Part shown: piece by piece, positions 32,741-44,280 of the stretch
How the letters are laid out: the number at the start of each line of letters is the position of its first letter
Numbering within the stretch: position 1 is the stretch's first letter
Assembly (NCBI GenBank): GCA_963969495.1
Contig: OZ018324.1
Coordinates: 136,244,327-136,308,326, forward strand
Source of the DNA: Ceratothoa steindachneri
Taxonomy: Eukaryota; Arthropoda; Malacostraca; Isopoda; Cymothoidae
Reading direction: 5' to 3'
Length of the DNA stretch: 64,000 bases
Translations under genes and position numbers: made by a program
Notes under the pieces: model-generated
Told to the model about the DNA's origin: nothing
Seen by the model: the letters and a program-made list of their open reading frames with translations, nothing else
Database searches by the model: none

Positions 32741-32759
32741 GTCAGTCGAAGACTGACCT
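32741..32759. promoter_or_regulatory. Perfect hairpin at the CR1 5' end
   Basis: GGTCAGTC, GAA, GACTGACC: 8-bp stem with 3-nt loop at the very start of the element. It may be part of the 5' UTR or promoter; role unknown. Confidence 0.7.
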
Positions 32760-32761
32760 CA

Positions 32762-33600
32762 TTTAAATACCTCATTTTTTTAAAAAAATCCTATCTAGCA
32801 ACTCATTTTGGAAGCAAACTTTGAATTAAAGATAGACTGAGGGTCCAAAAGAATCGCAAAAGATTTTATTTTCATAAAATGCAAAAAAGGAAATTGGTTT
32901 TTTTTTGCTCAATTTCTGCAGTGGTCCCTTTAATGATTTTGAACTGAACAGATTAAGTATTAAAGGAAATAACTATAGGAAATATAATCATAAATTCAAA
33001 AGAACTCCACCTCGTAAACGTAGCTTAATGATTTTGAATGAATTAAGTATTAAAGGAAATAATTATATGAAGTTTATAAGTGTAAACAAAAAGGGGGGAT
33101 AAAATTAGGGGCTCTTGAAAAGTAAACAAACTGGAGCTATTTCATAATTTAATTTTTTAAACCCCTTTAATTAAGCTATCAACAAAAGTATAAATAAAAA
33201 GGGGGAGAAAATTAGATCGCACTGAAAAGTAAACAAACTGGGTATTTCACCTTTCAATCTAAAATATAATTAAAAATTCCATGAGTATTTTATCTAACAC
33301 TCAATGTTAACTACCTTCCCGAACTTAAATGTATCGTTAGCATACAACTTGAATATTACTCTATGATTATTCAGTATAGTTGACAGTTCGATTGTGTATA
33401 TACAGAATAAAATAGGACCTAGGACACTGCAATGTGGAACACCGCATTCTAGTCTCCTTGTGGCAGAAAAAATTCTTTTATTTGAATACAGTATGCTATC
33501 TTGAATAAAGGTAGATCTTTAAATACCTCATTTTTAAAAAAAAATCCTATCTAGCAACTCATTTTGTAAGCAAACTTTGAATTAAAGATAGACTGAGGGT
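32762..33600. repeat. ~757-bp tandem repeat, unit C and partial unit D
   Basis: Sequence repeats unit B nearly exactly from TTTAAATACCTC (32762) to AATAAAGGTA (33513), then begins a fourth unit that diverges after GATAGACTGAGGG (33599). Unit C also carries the minus-strand RT scrap. Confidence 0.85.
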
Positions 33601-33960
33601 ACTAAATTATTATATATGTTCTCATTTGAAAGGTGTCTCAGGAGAGATATAATTGAACTTTTTAAAATCTCTTCTGGGATCAACAAGTTGGACTTCGGCA
33701 AGTTATTTGAGTTGGAAGGTAGTAAATAGGTGAGTTAACTTGAAAATTAAAAAGAGATGCAGGTTAGAAATATTTTTTCACTAAAAGAGTGGTAGATTAA
33801 TGGAATAAATACCATTTGAAATTTTGAGAGATTTACAATAACATAACATAATTTCATGGATGACAAAAACCATAAGGGTATATCAAAGGTCATTTGCATC
33901 TGTCAAAACCCATGCACAAAATGCATCCATAGGATTGTGTCAAGATCATGCATAGGTAAA
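33601..33960. mobile_element. Two CR1 3'-end fragments in opposite orientations
   Basis: 33615-33835 on the plus strand reads the CR1 C-terminus (RRDIIELFKISSGINKLDFG). At 33836-33960 the minus-strand 3' UTR with its AACATAACATAATTT tail follows. Both are severely truncated copies. Confidence 0.7.
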
Positions 33961-35429
33961 TGTTGCGAGTATGGCCGGATGCGATTTTAGCTTATTTTGG
34001 GGGGGTCCTTTTCAGTGTTTTTCTGCTATTGCACTGGCCAATCACAGATCTGTATTCAGTTTCATCAATTACCAATCAGAGAAACTGCATTAGCTAGGAG
34101 TTTGAAGGTAGAAAAGTGGGAGGATTATAGAAGAGATGGACACCTGAGAATTATGCCATCTACGCAAGGTGTAGAAATGACTCAGTCAAGTCAAATAAGG
34201 ATGCAAGAAAAGAGTTTAAAATGGGGTTGGCTAGTGATATTGAGAATGGTGATTTTCAGGCGTTTTATGCGTATATGAGGAGTCAGACGACTGTCATAGA
34301 AGGTGTCACAAGAGTTATAAATTCTGATGGGCATTTAACTACGAGTCTCAAGGGAACTGCCAATGTAATGAATTTAGCATTTAAAGAAGTGTTTGTTGAA
34401 GAGGAAGATGAGGAATCAGTGCATCAACCAAGTTTTAGATTCAGAGGCAGTTTGCTTGAGGACATAGAATTTTCGGAACAAGAACTACATGAGATCTTAG
34501 TTAAACTTAGGGAGACATCTGCTCCAAGGCCTGATGGTATACACCCAAAAGTACTAGTCTAATGTGCTGAAAATCTATCTAGGCCATTGTTATATCTGTT
34601 TAGAGACTCTTTGGATAGTGGTGTGATTCCGGATATATAGAAGATGGCTAATGTTTCTTCACTCTATAAGAAGGGTAGGAACATAAGAAGAACATAAGAA
34701 AAGAAGGAGACTGCAAAAGACCATTCATGGCCTACACTTGGCAGCTCCTGTTCCAGTCAACACACAAAAGATTTCTTACCAGAGAAAAGTCATCAACATT
34801 GTCACCCTTTAAGGAGTTTGTCAGATCTAATCTACAATATACATAAAATGCATCCAGAGGATTATGTCCATTCATGCATCCGCAAAATATAATCTCCCCA
34901 CTCGTTAGAAAAATATATACATGTGTACATAAAAAAAAAAGAAGTCAGTCCCATCTAGCAGCTTCATCCATATATTTATCTAATCTATTCTTAAAACTAC
35001 CCAGAGAGTGATCCTTAGAACTATAGGCCGGTCAGTTTGACTTCAGTAGTTTGCAAAGTTATTGAGAGGATTGTGAGGAACAGAGTAATCAAACACTTAG
35101 ATGAAAATGATATATTGAGTGAACACCAACACGGTTTTAGATCGAATAGATCTTGTCTAACTCAATTATTGGAGTATTTTCAAGAAGTACATGATATGCT
35201 GGATGAGAGACCTGCAAATGGGGTAGATGCTTATCTATTTGGATTGTAGAAAGGCATTTGATACTGTTCCTCACAAAAGACTTTTAGTCAAACTTGAAGC
35301 TTATGGTATTGGAGGAAAGCTGCTTAGATGGATTAAATGTTTCCTTACTGGTCGAAAATGAGTATCCATTAAAAGTGAATTGTCAGATTCTGTGAATCTA
35401 ACAAGCGGGGTTCCACAGGGGAGTGTGAT
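33961..35429 (+). mobile_element. CR1-like LINE remnant, split by another LINE tail
   Basis: Plus-strand pieces read in order: MGLASDIENGDFQAFYAYMR (34221), LRETSAPRPDGIHPKVL (34510), then after an interruption YRPVSLTSVVCKVIERIV, SEHQHGFRSNRSCLTQLLEY (35110), RKAFDTVPHKRLL in another frame and TSGVPQGSVISPLLL (35400). Stops occur after VLV and in GRK-stop. It is cut at about 35430 by the truncated end of the second Gypsy element. Confidence 0.78.
34678..35010 (-). mobile_element. 5'-truncated LINE (C-terminus plus AAGAACATAAGAA tail)
   Basis: Inserted in the preceding remnant. The minus strand encodes GSLGSFKNRLDKYMDEA, a CR1-group C-terminus, followed by the 3' UTR with the AAGAACATAAG tail that also occurs at 3127. 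Confidence 0.65.
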
Positions 35430-35867
35430 TAGTCCATTACTATTATCGTTCTTTCAGCCAAAGCATTCACACTAGGCATATACGGTGTCATTCGCACATG
35501 ATCTATTCCCCATTCACTCAACATCTCCTCAAAAGCACGTCCCACAAACTCAGGTCCATTGTTACTCAACATTCGCACAGGCTTGCACATGGGCAACATT
35601 CTCTCACTCACTTCTCTAGCAACAGTCAATGAAGATTTATTTGTCACAGGTGCAGCATATGCAAATTTGCTCTTATGATCCACCATCACAATCATCCCTA
35701 CATACCCTCTTGCAGTCCTCGGAAAAGACACGCAATCGATCGCTACCATTTCAAAGGGTTCATTCACACTCAACTTTAATACAGGTGGGGTAACATACAC
35801 TCTCTGATACTTTCTCTTCTGGCACACTTCACACGTAGTTGCTACAAAAAGGGACTAAATATACAGC
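35429..35867 (-). pseudogene. Integrase fragment of the second Gypsy element
   Basis: The frame reads MCQKRKYQRVYVTPP (end of the zinc domain), FEMVAIDCVSFPRTARGYVG with the first catalytic Asp, a diverged LSNNGPEFVG (Asn replaces the second catalytic Asp) and NALAERTI with the Glu. A frame break separates it from the upstream part near 35870. Dead integrase. Confidence 0.85.
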
Positions 35868-35870
35868 CTT

Positions 35871-36914
35871 TCATACATTCCACAATTTATTCTTACCCAT
35901 ATGTCCAAACCTATCATGCACAATCTTCACCATTCCAATCGTGCCACACACGGAAAACACCGGAATATATACATCCTCATCATCTATACATTGCACAAAA
36001 TACACTAAACCCTTGCACACTACAAACTTTCCAGCAAACCTTCTAAACTCTCTTAATATGCAACTCCATTCATTCACAGGAACACTGGTCATCACGCTAT
36101 CTTTCAATTCATGTACCATCGGACATGACTCTTGCATGCTCTCTATATCTTCAGCAGTCAACAGCTCTTCACTCAAATCGACACCTGCCACTCCTACAAA
36201 TCCAGTTGAGCCTACAAGCTCACTCTGCAACTTCCCAACTGTTACACCATCTTTCACTAAACATTCATTACATACATCCACTGAAATCCTATTCTTACGC
36301 AGAAAATCAATCCCAAACAGAAAACAATAAGGTAACTCATTCTCGCTTAGCACAACAAATTCATGCAATATATCATTCAACTTCCCCATGCTTACAGACA
36401 AACTCACTTCCTCCCATGCCATAATACGTCCACTTCCGAGTCCACTTATCGAAACTGTCACACTTTTTCTAGAAACATTCCAACTCATATTATCAACATC
36501 ACGCACAACTTTTGCATTCACCAAGGAAATTTGCACACCTGTGTCAATCATTCCACAATAGCTCTTCCCATTCATAGGCAAGGTAACTTGCACTCTCCCT
36601 TCAAGTCCATGTTCACACATTATATTCAACACTTCAGTCTGTTCCACAAACACTTCTGCAGCATCTAAAGCTTCATCTTCACTAACAGCAACAATTCCTT
36701 GGCAAACATAGTCAATCTCTCTTCTTACATAATTCTTCTTCTCAATCAGCCAATTATAATGCACACCACTCAAACATTGCAGATGCAACTCACACCCATT
36801 CACTCGGTCTACACCTTTACCACGATACATCACTGGCTTCTCCACACCATAATGCACATATACTCTCACACCAAACAACTTACTCACTATCGCTAATACT
36901 TCCTGAAACATCAT
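35871..36914 (-). pseudogene. OTU-like C-terminal part plus second retropepsin-like domain (deleted Pol)
   Basis: Open over 347 residues. It begins FQEVLAIVSKLFGVRVYVHY, then LQCLSGVHYNWLIEK (OTU-like His box; the N-terminal box is deleted). Next comes MIDTGVQISLVNAKVV with the aspartic DTG, SISGLGSGRI and FLFGIDFLRKN, the full retropepsin pattern, and finally KIVHDRFGHMGKNKLWNV, the start of the integrase zinc domain. Order and spacing repeat those of the intact element. Confidence 0.85.
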
Positions 36915-38306
36915 CTTCCTTGTGACCAGCGACAGTCAGCCCTCATATGCCCAACTTTCTTGCACCTCAGACACCTAGGCTCATTTACTCTAGATCTACT
37001 GTCATTCCTACCATTTGTGCGACCACTATTCCGACCATTCCGACTCTCACTCCTACTTTTACTCCCTCTCAGTTCACAGCCAACATACACACTCTGTTGT
37101 TCATTCTGCCTGCTGTAATAATTTTCCAAAAATCTTGACATCACTTCGATCAGGTTCTCTGTCAATGCGTCCCGATACGACCGTAACTGGGGCAACTTAC
37201 TTCTACTTGGGTTGCGGACAGTGTGAATCGAGGCCTCCCTTCCATAATCCTCAAATTCACGGTCCTCTAACATCTACAGTACATCCTTCCATAGCAATCT
37301 TTCACCAGCCCATTTCATCTTCTCTTTCCTCTTATACGTCACATATTCACTCACTTCATTCGGAATCGTATTTAAAAACTTCTTCATCAGCTCCTAATTC
37401 CCATTTATTCCGTCATCCCCAAATCTCATTTGTGCTAAGGACTCTAAGCTATGCGCATAAGAATTCACATCCTCATTCTTCCCCATTCTCGCTTCCTCAA
37501 ACCCATTTGTTTTCTTATATTTCACACTTGTCTTCATCCTCTTACAGTGCTCTATTATTCTCTCTTTCATAACCTCCCACTTAGGCTCACCCACACTCAT
37601 AATCGTCCCGTAAAAATCCTTCATACGCCCATCCAGAAACTCGCACAACTCTTTCACCGAAAACCTATTATTCTCTCCAAATTTTTCCTTACAATAATTT
37701 TCATACTCTTTCAAAAACACTTTCACATCTTTTGCTCCATCCACTCTAAACTTACTTAACTTTTGCACTTCTCTGATCAGTATACTCCGATGAACCTCAG
37801 CATCACTTTCACTATCACTCACTTCTCTCCCACTTTCACTCATGCCTTCATTCGAGCTGAAATACAAGGAGTCAATACTAGCCAGTCGGGTCCTTTCCTG
37901 TCGGTCTGGGCATCTAGTCTTTGGGGTCTTTTTTTTTCAGTGCCTAGTCATTTGCCGGGGTTCATTTACGCCTGTCAATCCCTTTTTATCAGTCGATGTC
38001 CATTCCAAGTGGAGTCGAGGCCACACCCCCACCAATTGCACCTGATTCTCCCATTTTCTCATTCAGTATTCGCATCAATCTTTCCTCCATTCGCACCTCA
38101 CTGTCTTTAATCCTCTCTTCCATTCTCACTTCCATCTCGCTCATTTTCCTTTTCAAACTATCATTCTCTTCTCTCAAATGCGCATTTTCTCTGTCTTTCT
38201 GCCGCACTAACTCATTTAGTCTTCTCATCTCCAACTCCATGGCCCCAATCTGTTCCGCCTCCATTAGGGACAATAAACACAGGCTCTCACTCCTCTCCTT
38301 CCTCAA
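36911..38306 (-). pseudogene. Gag of the second Gypsy element, broken
   Basis: Minus-strand blocks: a coiled coil starting MEAEQIGAMELEMRRLNEL (38306-37989), an Asp/Ser-rich region and capsid-like region (ILIREVQKLSKFRVDGAKD, 37867-37394), and a C-terminal part with a single knuckle CLRCKKVGHMRADC (37273-36911). In-frame stops and frameshifts separate the blocks. The intact relative has five knuckles, so four were lost with the deletion or never present. Confidence 0.8.
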
Positions 38307-38317
38307 AGCACCGGGCA

Positions 38318-38335
38318 GTCCCTATTCGGGCGCCA
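38318..38335 (-). promoter_or_regulatory. Primer-binding site of the second Gypsy element
   Basis: TGGCGCCCGAATAGGGAC, identical over 18 nt to that of the intact element. Confidence 0.8.
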
Positions 38336-38341
38336 AAAATA

Positions 38342-39110
38342 TGTAGCGGCGGGATCGCGAGTCCCTAGCCAAAAGTTCCCGCCGCCCTGACAAGGTCCGC
38401 TCGGTGGTTCAAGAAGAGGGTATTGAGGAGAGAGAGTATTTTCTAAATTTAATTTAGAAACCGTAATTATAGCAAAATAATCAACCCCAAATATTATATA
38501 ACCCTCAACCTAAACCAAAATACATTACATATATATATATATATACAGTTGGCCTTACAATACTCTGGCCAACCACCACACGTATATATTTACAAAAGGG
38601 CTTACATAAGATCTTGGCCACGCAAACGAATAATAAAACCAAGATATCGCGAAAGACGGGTGCACCCTTATCTAACTAATGGAGTGAGACGTGTTGGAGA
38701 AAGTGGGAGGTGGCTCACTTTCTGCGGGATTCTGAGGGGCCCCAGGCTCGGCAAAGCGAAGGATTTCAGGTAGCTGGGATGCTTGTTGGTCCCAACTGCT
38801 GGGTCACAGTCGGTTGGTCGCTACTCCAATTACTCCCTGGAGACTGGGAGGTGCTCTCCAAGGTCCACACCTTAGAAAATTGCCCCAAAAGGTAGGCGCA
38901 CTTGCGAGGGTCAGGATTGGCTTCAGCCATCTCCTAAAGCCAGATGTTGGTGACAATCGGTACCACAGAACTGGAAAAGAGAAGGCACATTCAGTTACCT
39001 ATTCACTGCCACACTCAAACATCTTGACTGCTAACTCATTCAACCATATCCACTCTCACACAATCTTCACTCACCTATCTTCCATCTAGGCGGCCCTTCC
39101 TTCTTCAGTC
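38342..39110 (-). repeat. 5' LTR of the second Gypsy element (right limit uncertain)
   Basis: Begins TGTAGCGGCGGGATCGC next to the primer site; the intact element's LTR also begins TGTAGCGG. No partner LTR survives, so the outer end cannot be fixed. It contains an (AT)n run at 38528-38546. Confidence 0.55.
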
Positions 39111-39590
39111 ACAACTAATGACTTCCAAACTATTTCTAAAGAAAAATATTAGCTGAAAGAATCCGCCTAAAAAGAAAACAGGAGATGAATGGGGGAGCAC
39201 GATAGAGATCCATCAAGTCCCCCCACACACAGCAAAGACGGTGATCACACGATCCACACACACACATTCTGCAAAAGAAGAATGAGATTAGACATAGGGG
39301 AGGTGGAGGCAGACAACCAAACTACTACAAGGTCTTTCCCATTCTTGACCCTCTCTGCGATTCTGTGGATGGTCATCCAGCTGATGTTTACCAGCTTGAT
39401 GTCAAACTTGTTGTGGCCCATGCCCAGGAGAGTAGAGATTTCTATTTCTTTTCACTTCCATCTCAACACACCTGCACATAATGGAAAAGCTATTTTAATT
39501 GCACATTCTGGAAAAGTAGAACTTTTAAGTTTGTTGGACAGAATTTTTTCTATCACACATAAACCTGAAAGATGAAAAAAAAGTATAACA
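39111..39590. other. Spacer with a transposase N-terminal scrap
   Basis: On the minus strand near 39455-39330 a helix-turn-helix-like piece is readable (ISWMTIHRIAERVKNGKDL), resembling Tc1/mariner N-termini. Otherwise nothing. Confidence 0.4.
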
Positions 39591-40330
39591 GAACTTTTGC
39601 AAAAACTAGTAGATATTTTTTATTAGCAATAACCTTTATGCAGAATAATTAACTATAGAAAATTTTTGCCTCCAAATTTTGCAAGAGTCAGGAAAAATGT
39701 CAGATAGGATCTAGAAGATTTCACTATGAGGTAACAGCAAAGAGTAAAACCCATGGTCGATGATCTGACATCAGAATGCTGGAATTTGTCGCTTAAATAC
39801 AGGTGATTGTGATTAATATTCCCAGAAAGTTGACGCATGCCATTGTAAGGGAGGAAGGTGTAAATGAAAAGCCCATCAGGCTGGTGGTGCATGAAGACAT
39901 TGGCTACTATTCATGTAATATGAGGAACAGACAATTTCTGTCGGAGGCCATGTAGAAAAAGTAACTCAAGCACCTCTAGAAGCTGATCAACAAGTTGAAA
40001 CACCTGTTGGAGCCTGACATGCTGTTGTTCTTTTCCTATGAGAGGAATATTTGCCCAGATCAGAACAACAGGTGGCTTGCTATTCCACCCTAAGACATGC
40101 CCAGAATCAGGCAGAGGAAATTTCCAGCGACAATCATGGTCATTGGTGTCATCAGTAGTGAAGGTGACATCATGCGATCCCACTTGTTCCTTGAGGGCTC
40201 TGGATTGATTGGGTAGTTGCAAAGATGTCCTATGTGTGGCAGCAAGACTCTGTGCCCGGCCACACCAGCCAAAAAAACCAGGCCTGGCTGTCAGAAATTT
40301 CTTTGATCACACAGCACCTGACATTTTCCC
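39591..40330 (+). pseudogene. Tc1/mariner-superfamily transposase remnant
   Basis: Plus-strand frames read EPDMLLFFSYERNICPDQ, NNRWLAIPP, RKFPATIMVIGVISSEGDIM and MCGSKTLCPATPAKKT in order. They match the DDE-domain layout of a transposase family whose consensus reads FSDEKNF, NNRW, VMVFGVVSSEG and W-Q-D-A-PCHT. The first catalytic Asp is Tyr here. Many stops; dead. Confidence 0.65.
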
Positions 40331-40620
40331 CCGCTTTCCTTCTGCACCCTGCAGGAGGCTACCCTGTGTAGCCTGTTACAATTGGTACCTGGATTAGTTG
40401 TACATCCTCCCAGACAGTGCAAATTAGGGAGGCTCTGTCTCTGGGTTACTTCTTGAACTGTATGATGGGACCTGGAAAGTTGGTGTGATTTCCCCTCACC
40501 CACACTCAGCACTACTTTATCTTTTTATTAGTTATTATTAGCATTATTATTATTCTCATATTATTATTTAGTAATATTGTTTTTTTATATTCTTTATTAG
40601 TATATTATAATATATTATTA
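40331..40620. other. Spacer
   Basis: It contains a TGGTACCTGGATTAG...CATCCTCCCA unit like the minisatellite at 48250; otherwise AT-rich. Confidence 0.4.
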
Positions 40621-41440
40621 GTTTTCACAGAACCCCCTCCCATTCTCCAGGAGAATGGGGCCACAATCTCGGACCCTGTATCTAAGGTGTAGTCCTTTGC
40701 AACCGCTTTCTCCACATTCTCTAGCTGGGATGCTGCTCCGCCAGCATTCAATGCACATTGTGATTTCTCTGAAGTGCAAGTTGATGGAGAAATTGGTAAA
40801 TGTTAGACTACCCTTTCTCCTGCACAGTGGAGGCCACCTCTCTTCTGTACAGTGCAGCTCCTGCAAGTTCCACTTCACATCAGATGCTTTGCTCCAACTG
40901 GAAAATCCTGTCTGTAAGCCTTCCTTCATAAACAGCACTACGCCACAGTGTTTTTCGATCTGGAGAAGGCTTATGATACTGCATGGCGATGCGGTATCAT
41001 GGAGACCACATGATGGGGGCAAGGGGTGTCCTCCCAGTCTGGGTGATCTTCATGTATGTTTCCTCTCCCAGTACCAGAATGGGTGATGTCACTACCGCTT
41101 ACCCCTATTATTTGAGATGAGTTTGTCGCACAGACTTGTGGGCTATCTTTTTGGAGGAGGTTAGCCTCCTCCATTTTATTTAACCTTCTTTGTTGTAAGT
41201 TGCATGTTACTGTGCTAGTGGGAGGCAGGCCATATTTCCTTTTTCTTCATGCTTTTTTGCTTTCTTTTTCTTGTTTATTTGCTATAATTTTTGTTTTGTT
41301 TTTTTGTATCTTTATTTTTTTTTTTACATCTTCGTTATTTGGTTTATCTGTTTATCTAGCCTAGTATTAGGCTGTAGTGTGATTATGGCAACTTTTGCCC
41401 AGGTAGACAGTCGGAAGGTAGGCACCTAAAAACATCCTGT
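40621..41440 (+). mobile_element. I-like LINE remnant with internal deletion
   Basis: Plus strand. RT pieces MEKLVNVRLPFLLHSGGHLS and (other frame) VFFDLEKAYDTAWRC are followed directly by the C-terminal end (SLGDLHVCFLSQYQNG) and the 3' UTR with the tail hairpin at 41387-41415. Decayed. Confidence 0.75.
41387..41415 (+). promoter_or_regulatory. LINE 3' UTR hairpin, decayed
   Basis: Same 29-nt spacing (GGCAACT...AGTCGGA); stem partly lost. Confidence 0.5.
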
Positions 41441-42380
41441 CTGCAACCCCCTTGAATTATTTTGTGGGGTGCGGTGGGAATGAGACACCAACAAATCCAA
41501 TTGCAACATAGATGAGCTAGGGACCAAAATTATCAGGGCTTTCAAGGGCCTAAAAAGGAAGATAATGATGAAGGCCTGTGGCCAGCTCTGAGGTCTCTTA
41601 GAGGCGGTTGAGGCCACAGGTGGGTTCATTGAGTGAGAGAGACAGAATATGTGATCATGAAGACAAACACTTAAATTTGATGAATAAGTCTCAAATAATA
41701 AAAAGGTATTTTTTTCCTGAGACAGTCATCATGTGAATGAATACCATTCACATCCTGTAGATTAAGAGAAACCAACTGGTAGGTAGAGTTCAAAACATTT
41801 AAGTTTAAAACATATTACAAATATTTATCTAGTCACTTATCCACACTTAAAACATTAAAAAAAGCTGATTGCTTCAAGGCACTTTTCTCATTGTGTAGTA
41901 AGCCTTAAGTATGAAGATATAGTAAAAGTGAAATTTTCTATACATAGCACATGAATAGGTTATTATTCTATTGTTTTTTCCACCATTGCAGGAAATGTCC
42001 TAATTTGGGTGTCAAAACAAGTAACCTTGCAATTTTTATTAAATGAGAAATGTCCAACATTTTCTATATTAAAGATAACAGAGTCAATCCAGATATTATC
42101 CATCCTTATGGTGAAGATCTCAACTCTGTTCCTATTATAATTGATAATGGTAAGTATCTGTTCTCTTTTCATTGTTTTAATTCCTAAATAGTATTTAATA
42201 ATGTACATAGTTGTATTTTCATTATACTTTGCAAAGAGTTTTTGTTATGCTTTTCTCTTGTAACTAAATTCATCAATGGATTTTGTATATTGGATATGTA
42301 TTTACTCATATTAATACCAATACCCGGTACACCTCCCTGCCCCAGTACCCCTACTATTCTGAAACTAGATTGAAACTACC
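41441..42380. other. No gene seen
   Basis: AT-rich sequence without recognisable coding or repeat structure. Confidence 0.4.
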
Positions 42381-43470
42381 TGGGCTCTATTCCTTCTAGA
42401 AAGCAGCATTGGATTGAAGATGAATGGGGATCCAGATGGGAGCAGGAAGTTATTTTGGAAAGAAGTGAAGAATGGAGATATTTGAGTGATGTGGAGGTAA
42501 AAAATAGATGGTAAGAGTAATTTGATGAGTTGTATAATGTGGATATGGCAGATGAAACAAATGTAAATATGATTGTATGTTTCTTTATGTAAACTGTGTG
42601 TTGTTTCTGAGTATGGAAAGGGTAATTATGCAAGAGGCTATTATTGCTATGAGTGTTCTGAAAAAGAGGAAGGCAGCTGGAATAGATGATATAGGTGCTA
42701 CAGATTGGGTATAGTGATGTTGCCTTGAGTGTTTAATATCTTATTGATTGAGTACTGGGATAAGTATGAATGGGTGTGAGATTTATGAGAAATGGTGAGG
42801 GATGGATTCTATGTGCGTATATGTTGATGGCCTGGTGTTAATGGCTGAGAGTGAGGGAGCTTTAGAAATGTTTATTAAGAATTTTGATTGGGTATGTGTG
42901 AGAGAGAGCTAAAAGTAAATGCTGCAAAGAGTAGGGTGATGATGTTTGAGAGTGAATAAGCACAATGTTTTAAATATCTAAGATGTATGATTGTAGTAGA
43001 GATGAAACAGATTGCAACCACAAAGTATTAAATGGTAAAAAAGTCTCAGGGGTGATCAGAGCTTTTAGTGAGTGTTAAGGTTGTGATTGTGGAATGGACC
43101 AGGAAGCTGCATGAGCACATGCTGGTATATGGGAATGAAATGTATGAAAAATCTTGAGTGAGAGCATTGCAAATGCGCAATTTGAAAGGGATGATTGGTG
43201 TGTTAAGGCTAGATGGAGAGTAATGAATACCTGGACCAAAGGTATTTATGGTATGGGTGAAGTTCTGACTGCAAATGCTCTGTGGTAGTATAGGCAGGTA
43301 AAAAAAGATCAATAGAAATAGACTGGTAAAAGGAATATAACAAAATGAGAGTCAGGGTGTGTAAAGGGGCTTAAGACTACTAAATGATTAGTAGATTATG
43401 CGAATGTTTGAGGGAGAAAGGGCTGTCTAAGGAGCAAGTGGATTATCCTGTGTACCTGTGATAGATGTGC
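42381..43470 (+). mobile_element. Decayed LINE reverse transcriptase remnant
   Basis: Plus-strand pieces: AIIAMSVLKKRKAAGIDDIG (42640), MCVYVDGLVLMAESEGALEM (42810, the catalytic YVDG where YADD is expected), RESKLKVNA-like and GVLRLDGE with RRSIEIDW farther on. These match in order a jockey-annotated RT family that I associate with crustacean genomes. Stops throughout. Confidence 0.55.
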
Positions 43471-43880
43471 TTGCGGTGAGGTATCTTGGCACCTGCCTCA
43501 CAGGCATGAACCCTGATTAGATGTTAGAGCACATAATGCCTCTTGATAGGTGGTTTTGTGCTTAATAAGGCATACAGGAATATAAGGATGGGGGTTAGTT
43601 TTTACCCCCACTGATTTGTGTCTACCACACTTTGTGGAAAAGAGGTCAAATATGTGAACTTGTTCATTATCAATTACATATTTTTTAATCTTTCATATAA
43701 AGGTCCATAGGGGAGTTCTCTCTGGGTCTGCTGGGAACAAGGAGGGCATCCAATAGGAAAGTGTGTCACTTTCTTTGCCCTGGGCTCCAATAGTATCATT
43801 TTGGTGGGACTTGAAGATGTTCTAGCTGTGCTCTATCTCTTCCAATGTCTTTTGGTCTTAAGGTCTTTTGGTCTCTTGCA
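43471..43880. other. No gene seen
   Basis: Junction sequence between LINE remnants; nothing recognised. Confidence 0.3.
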
Positions 43881-44280
43881 AATCCCTCATTCAATTGCAC
43901 TTAGCAACTTGGGTGCTAATAGGGCTACCCTCCTAATGTTCTATTGCTTCTTTGTATGCTCCAAACTAAAGTACAGATGCAATGTTTATTTCTCATCTGT
44001 GTTTCCTGCAGAAGGTGAATTCAATCTACCACACTGGTCCCTTTCCCTATACAGAACCTCCTTTTTGATGCAGGGGAGATGACACTCACTTTGTCATGCA
44101 TAGTACAATATACACTTGGACACGCAGGTTCAACTTCTTCTCAGTTGCATGGCTCTCATTTCATCTATGACCGATCGCAACAGTGCCTATGCTGATGAGA
44201 GACACCACTCATGCCCTAAGCCTTCTGAGTTTAGTGCTAGGAAATTCCTTTGAGAGTTTGTTGTTACTCTCAGTTAGGTG
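43881..44280 (+). mobile_element. I-like LINE remnant, left part (RT C-terminus)
   Basis: The plus strand reads ALSNLGANRATLLMFYCFF and then CPKPSEFSARKFL, matching the region between RT and RNase H of the I-like LINE (ADRATAHFFIDSLF and PKPFGFRARKLL in the other copies). The RNase H part resumes at about 46620; a different LINE lies between. Confidence 0.75.

Larger units (their letters stand above)
28064..32760 (-). mobile_element. CR1-like LINE, near full length (4.7 kb)
   Basis: Inserted between units B and C of the tandem array. On the minus strand, from right to left: a 5' hairpin (32741-32759), ORF1, ORF2 with endonuclease and RT, and a 3' UTR ending in (TAACA)n-type repeats near 28064-28085. 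CR1-group elements typically end in short tandem repeats without poly-A. Two lesions are seen in ORF2: an internal tail insertion (30731-30787) and a frameshift near 28760. Confidence 0.9.
35429..38341 (-). mobile_element. Second Gypsy element, internally deleted
   Basis: Related to the intact element but clearly diverged. From right to left: primer-binding site, Gag (broken), then a direct jump from the Gag zinc knuckle to the OTU-like region, the second retropepsin-like domain and the integrase, which is cut at 35429. The first retropepsin, RT and RNase H are missing, about 2.8 kb compared with the intact element. It shows that the extra Pol modules are shared by a second lineage. Confidence 0.88.

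Noticed and set aside
38528..38546. (AT)n microsatellite as a regulatory element
   Set aside because: Simple repeat inside the LTR; no evidence of function.
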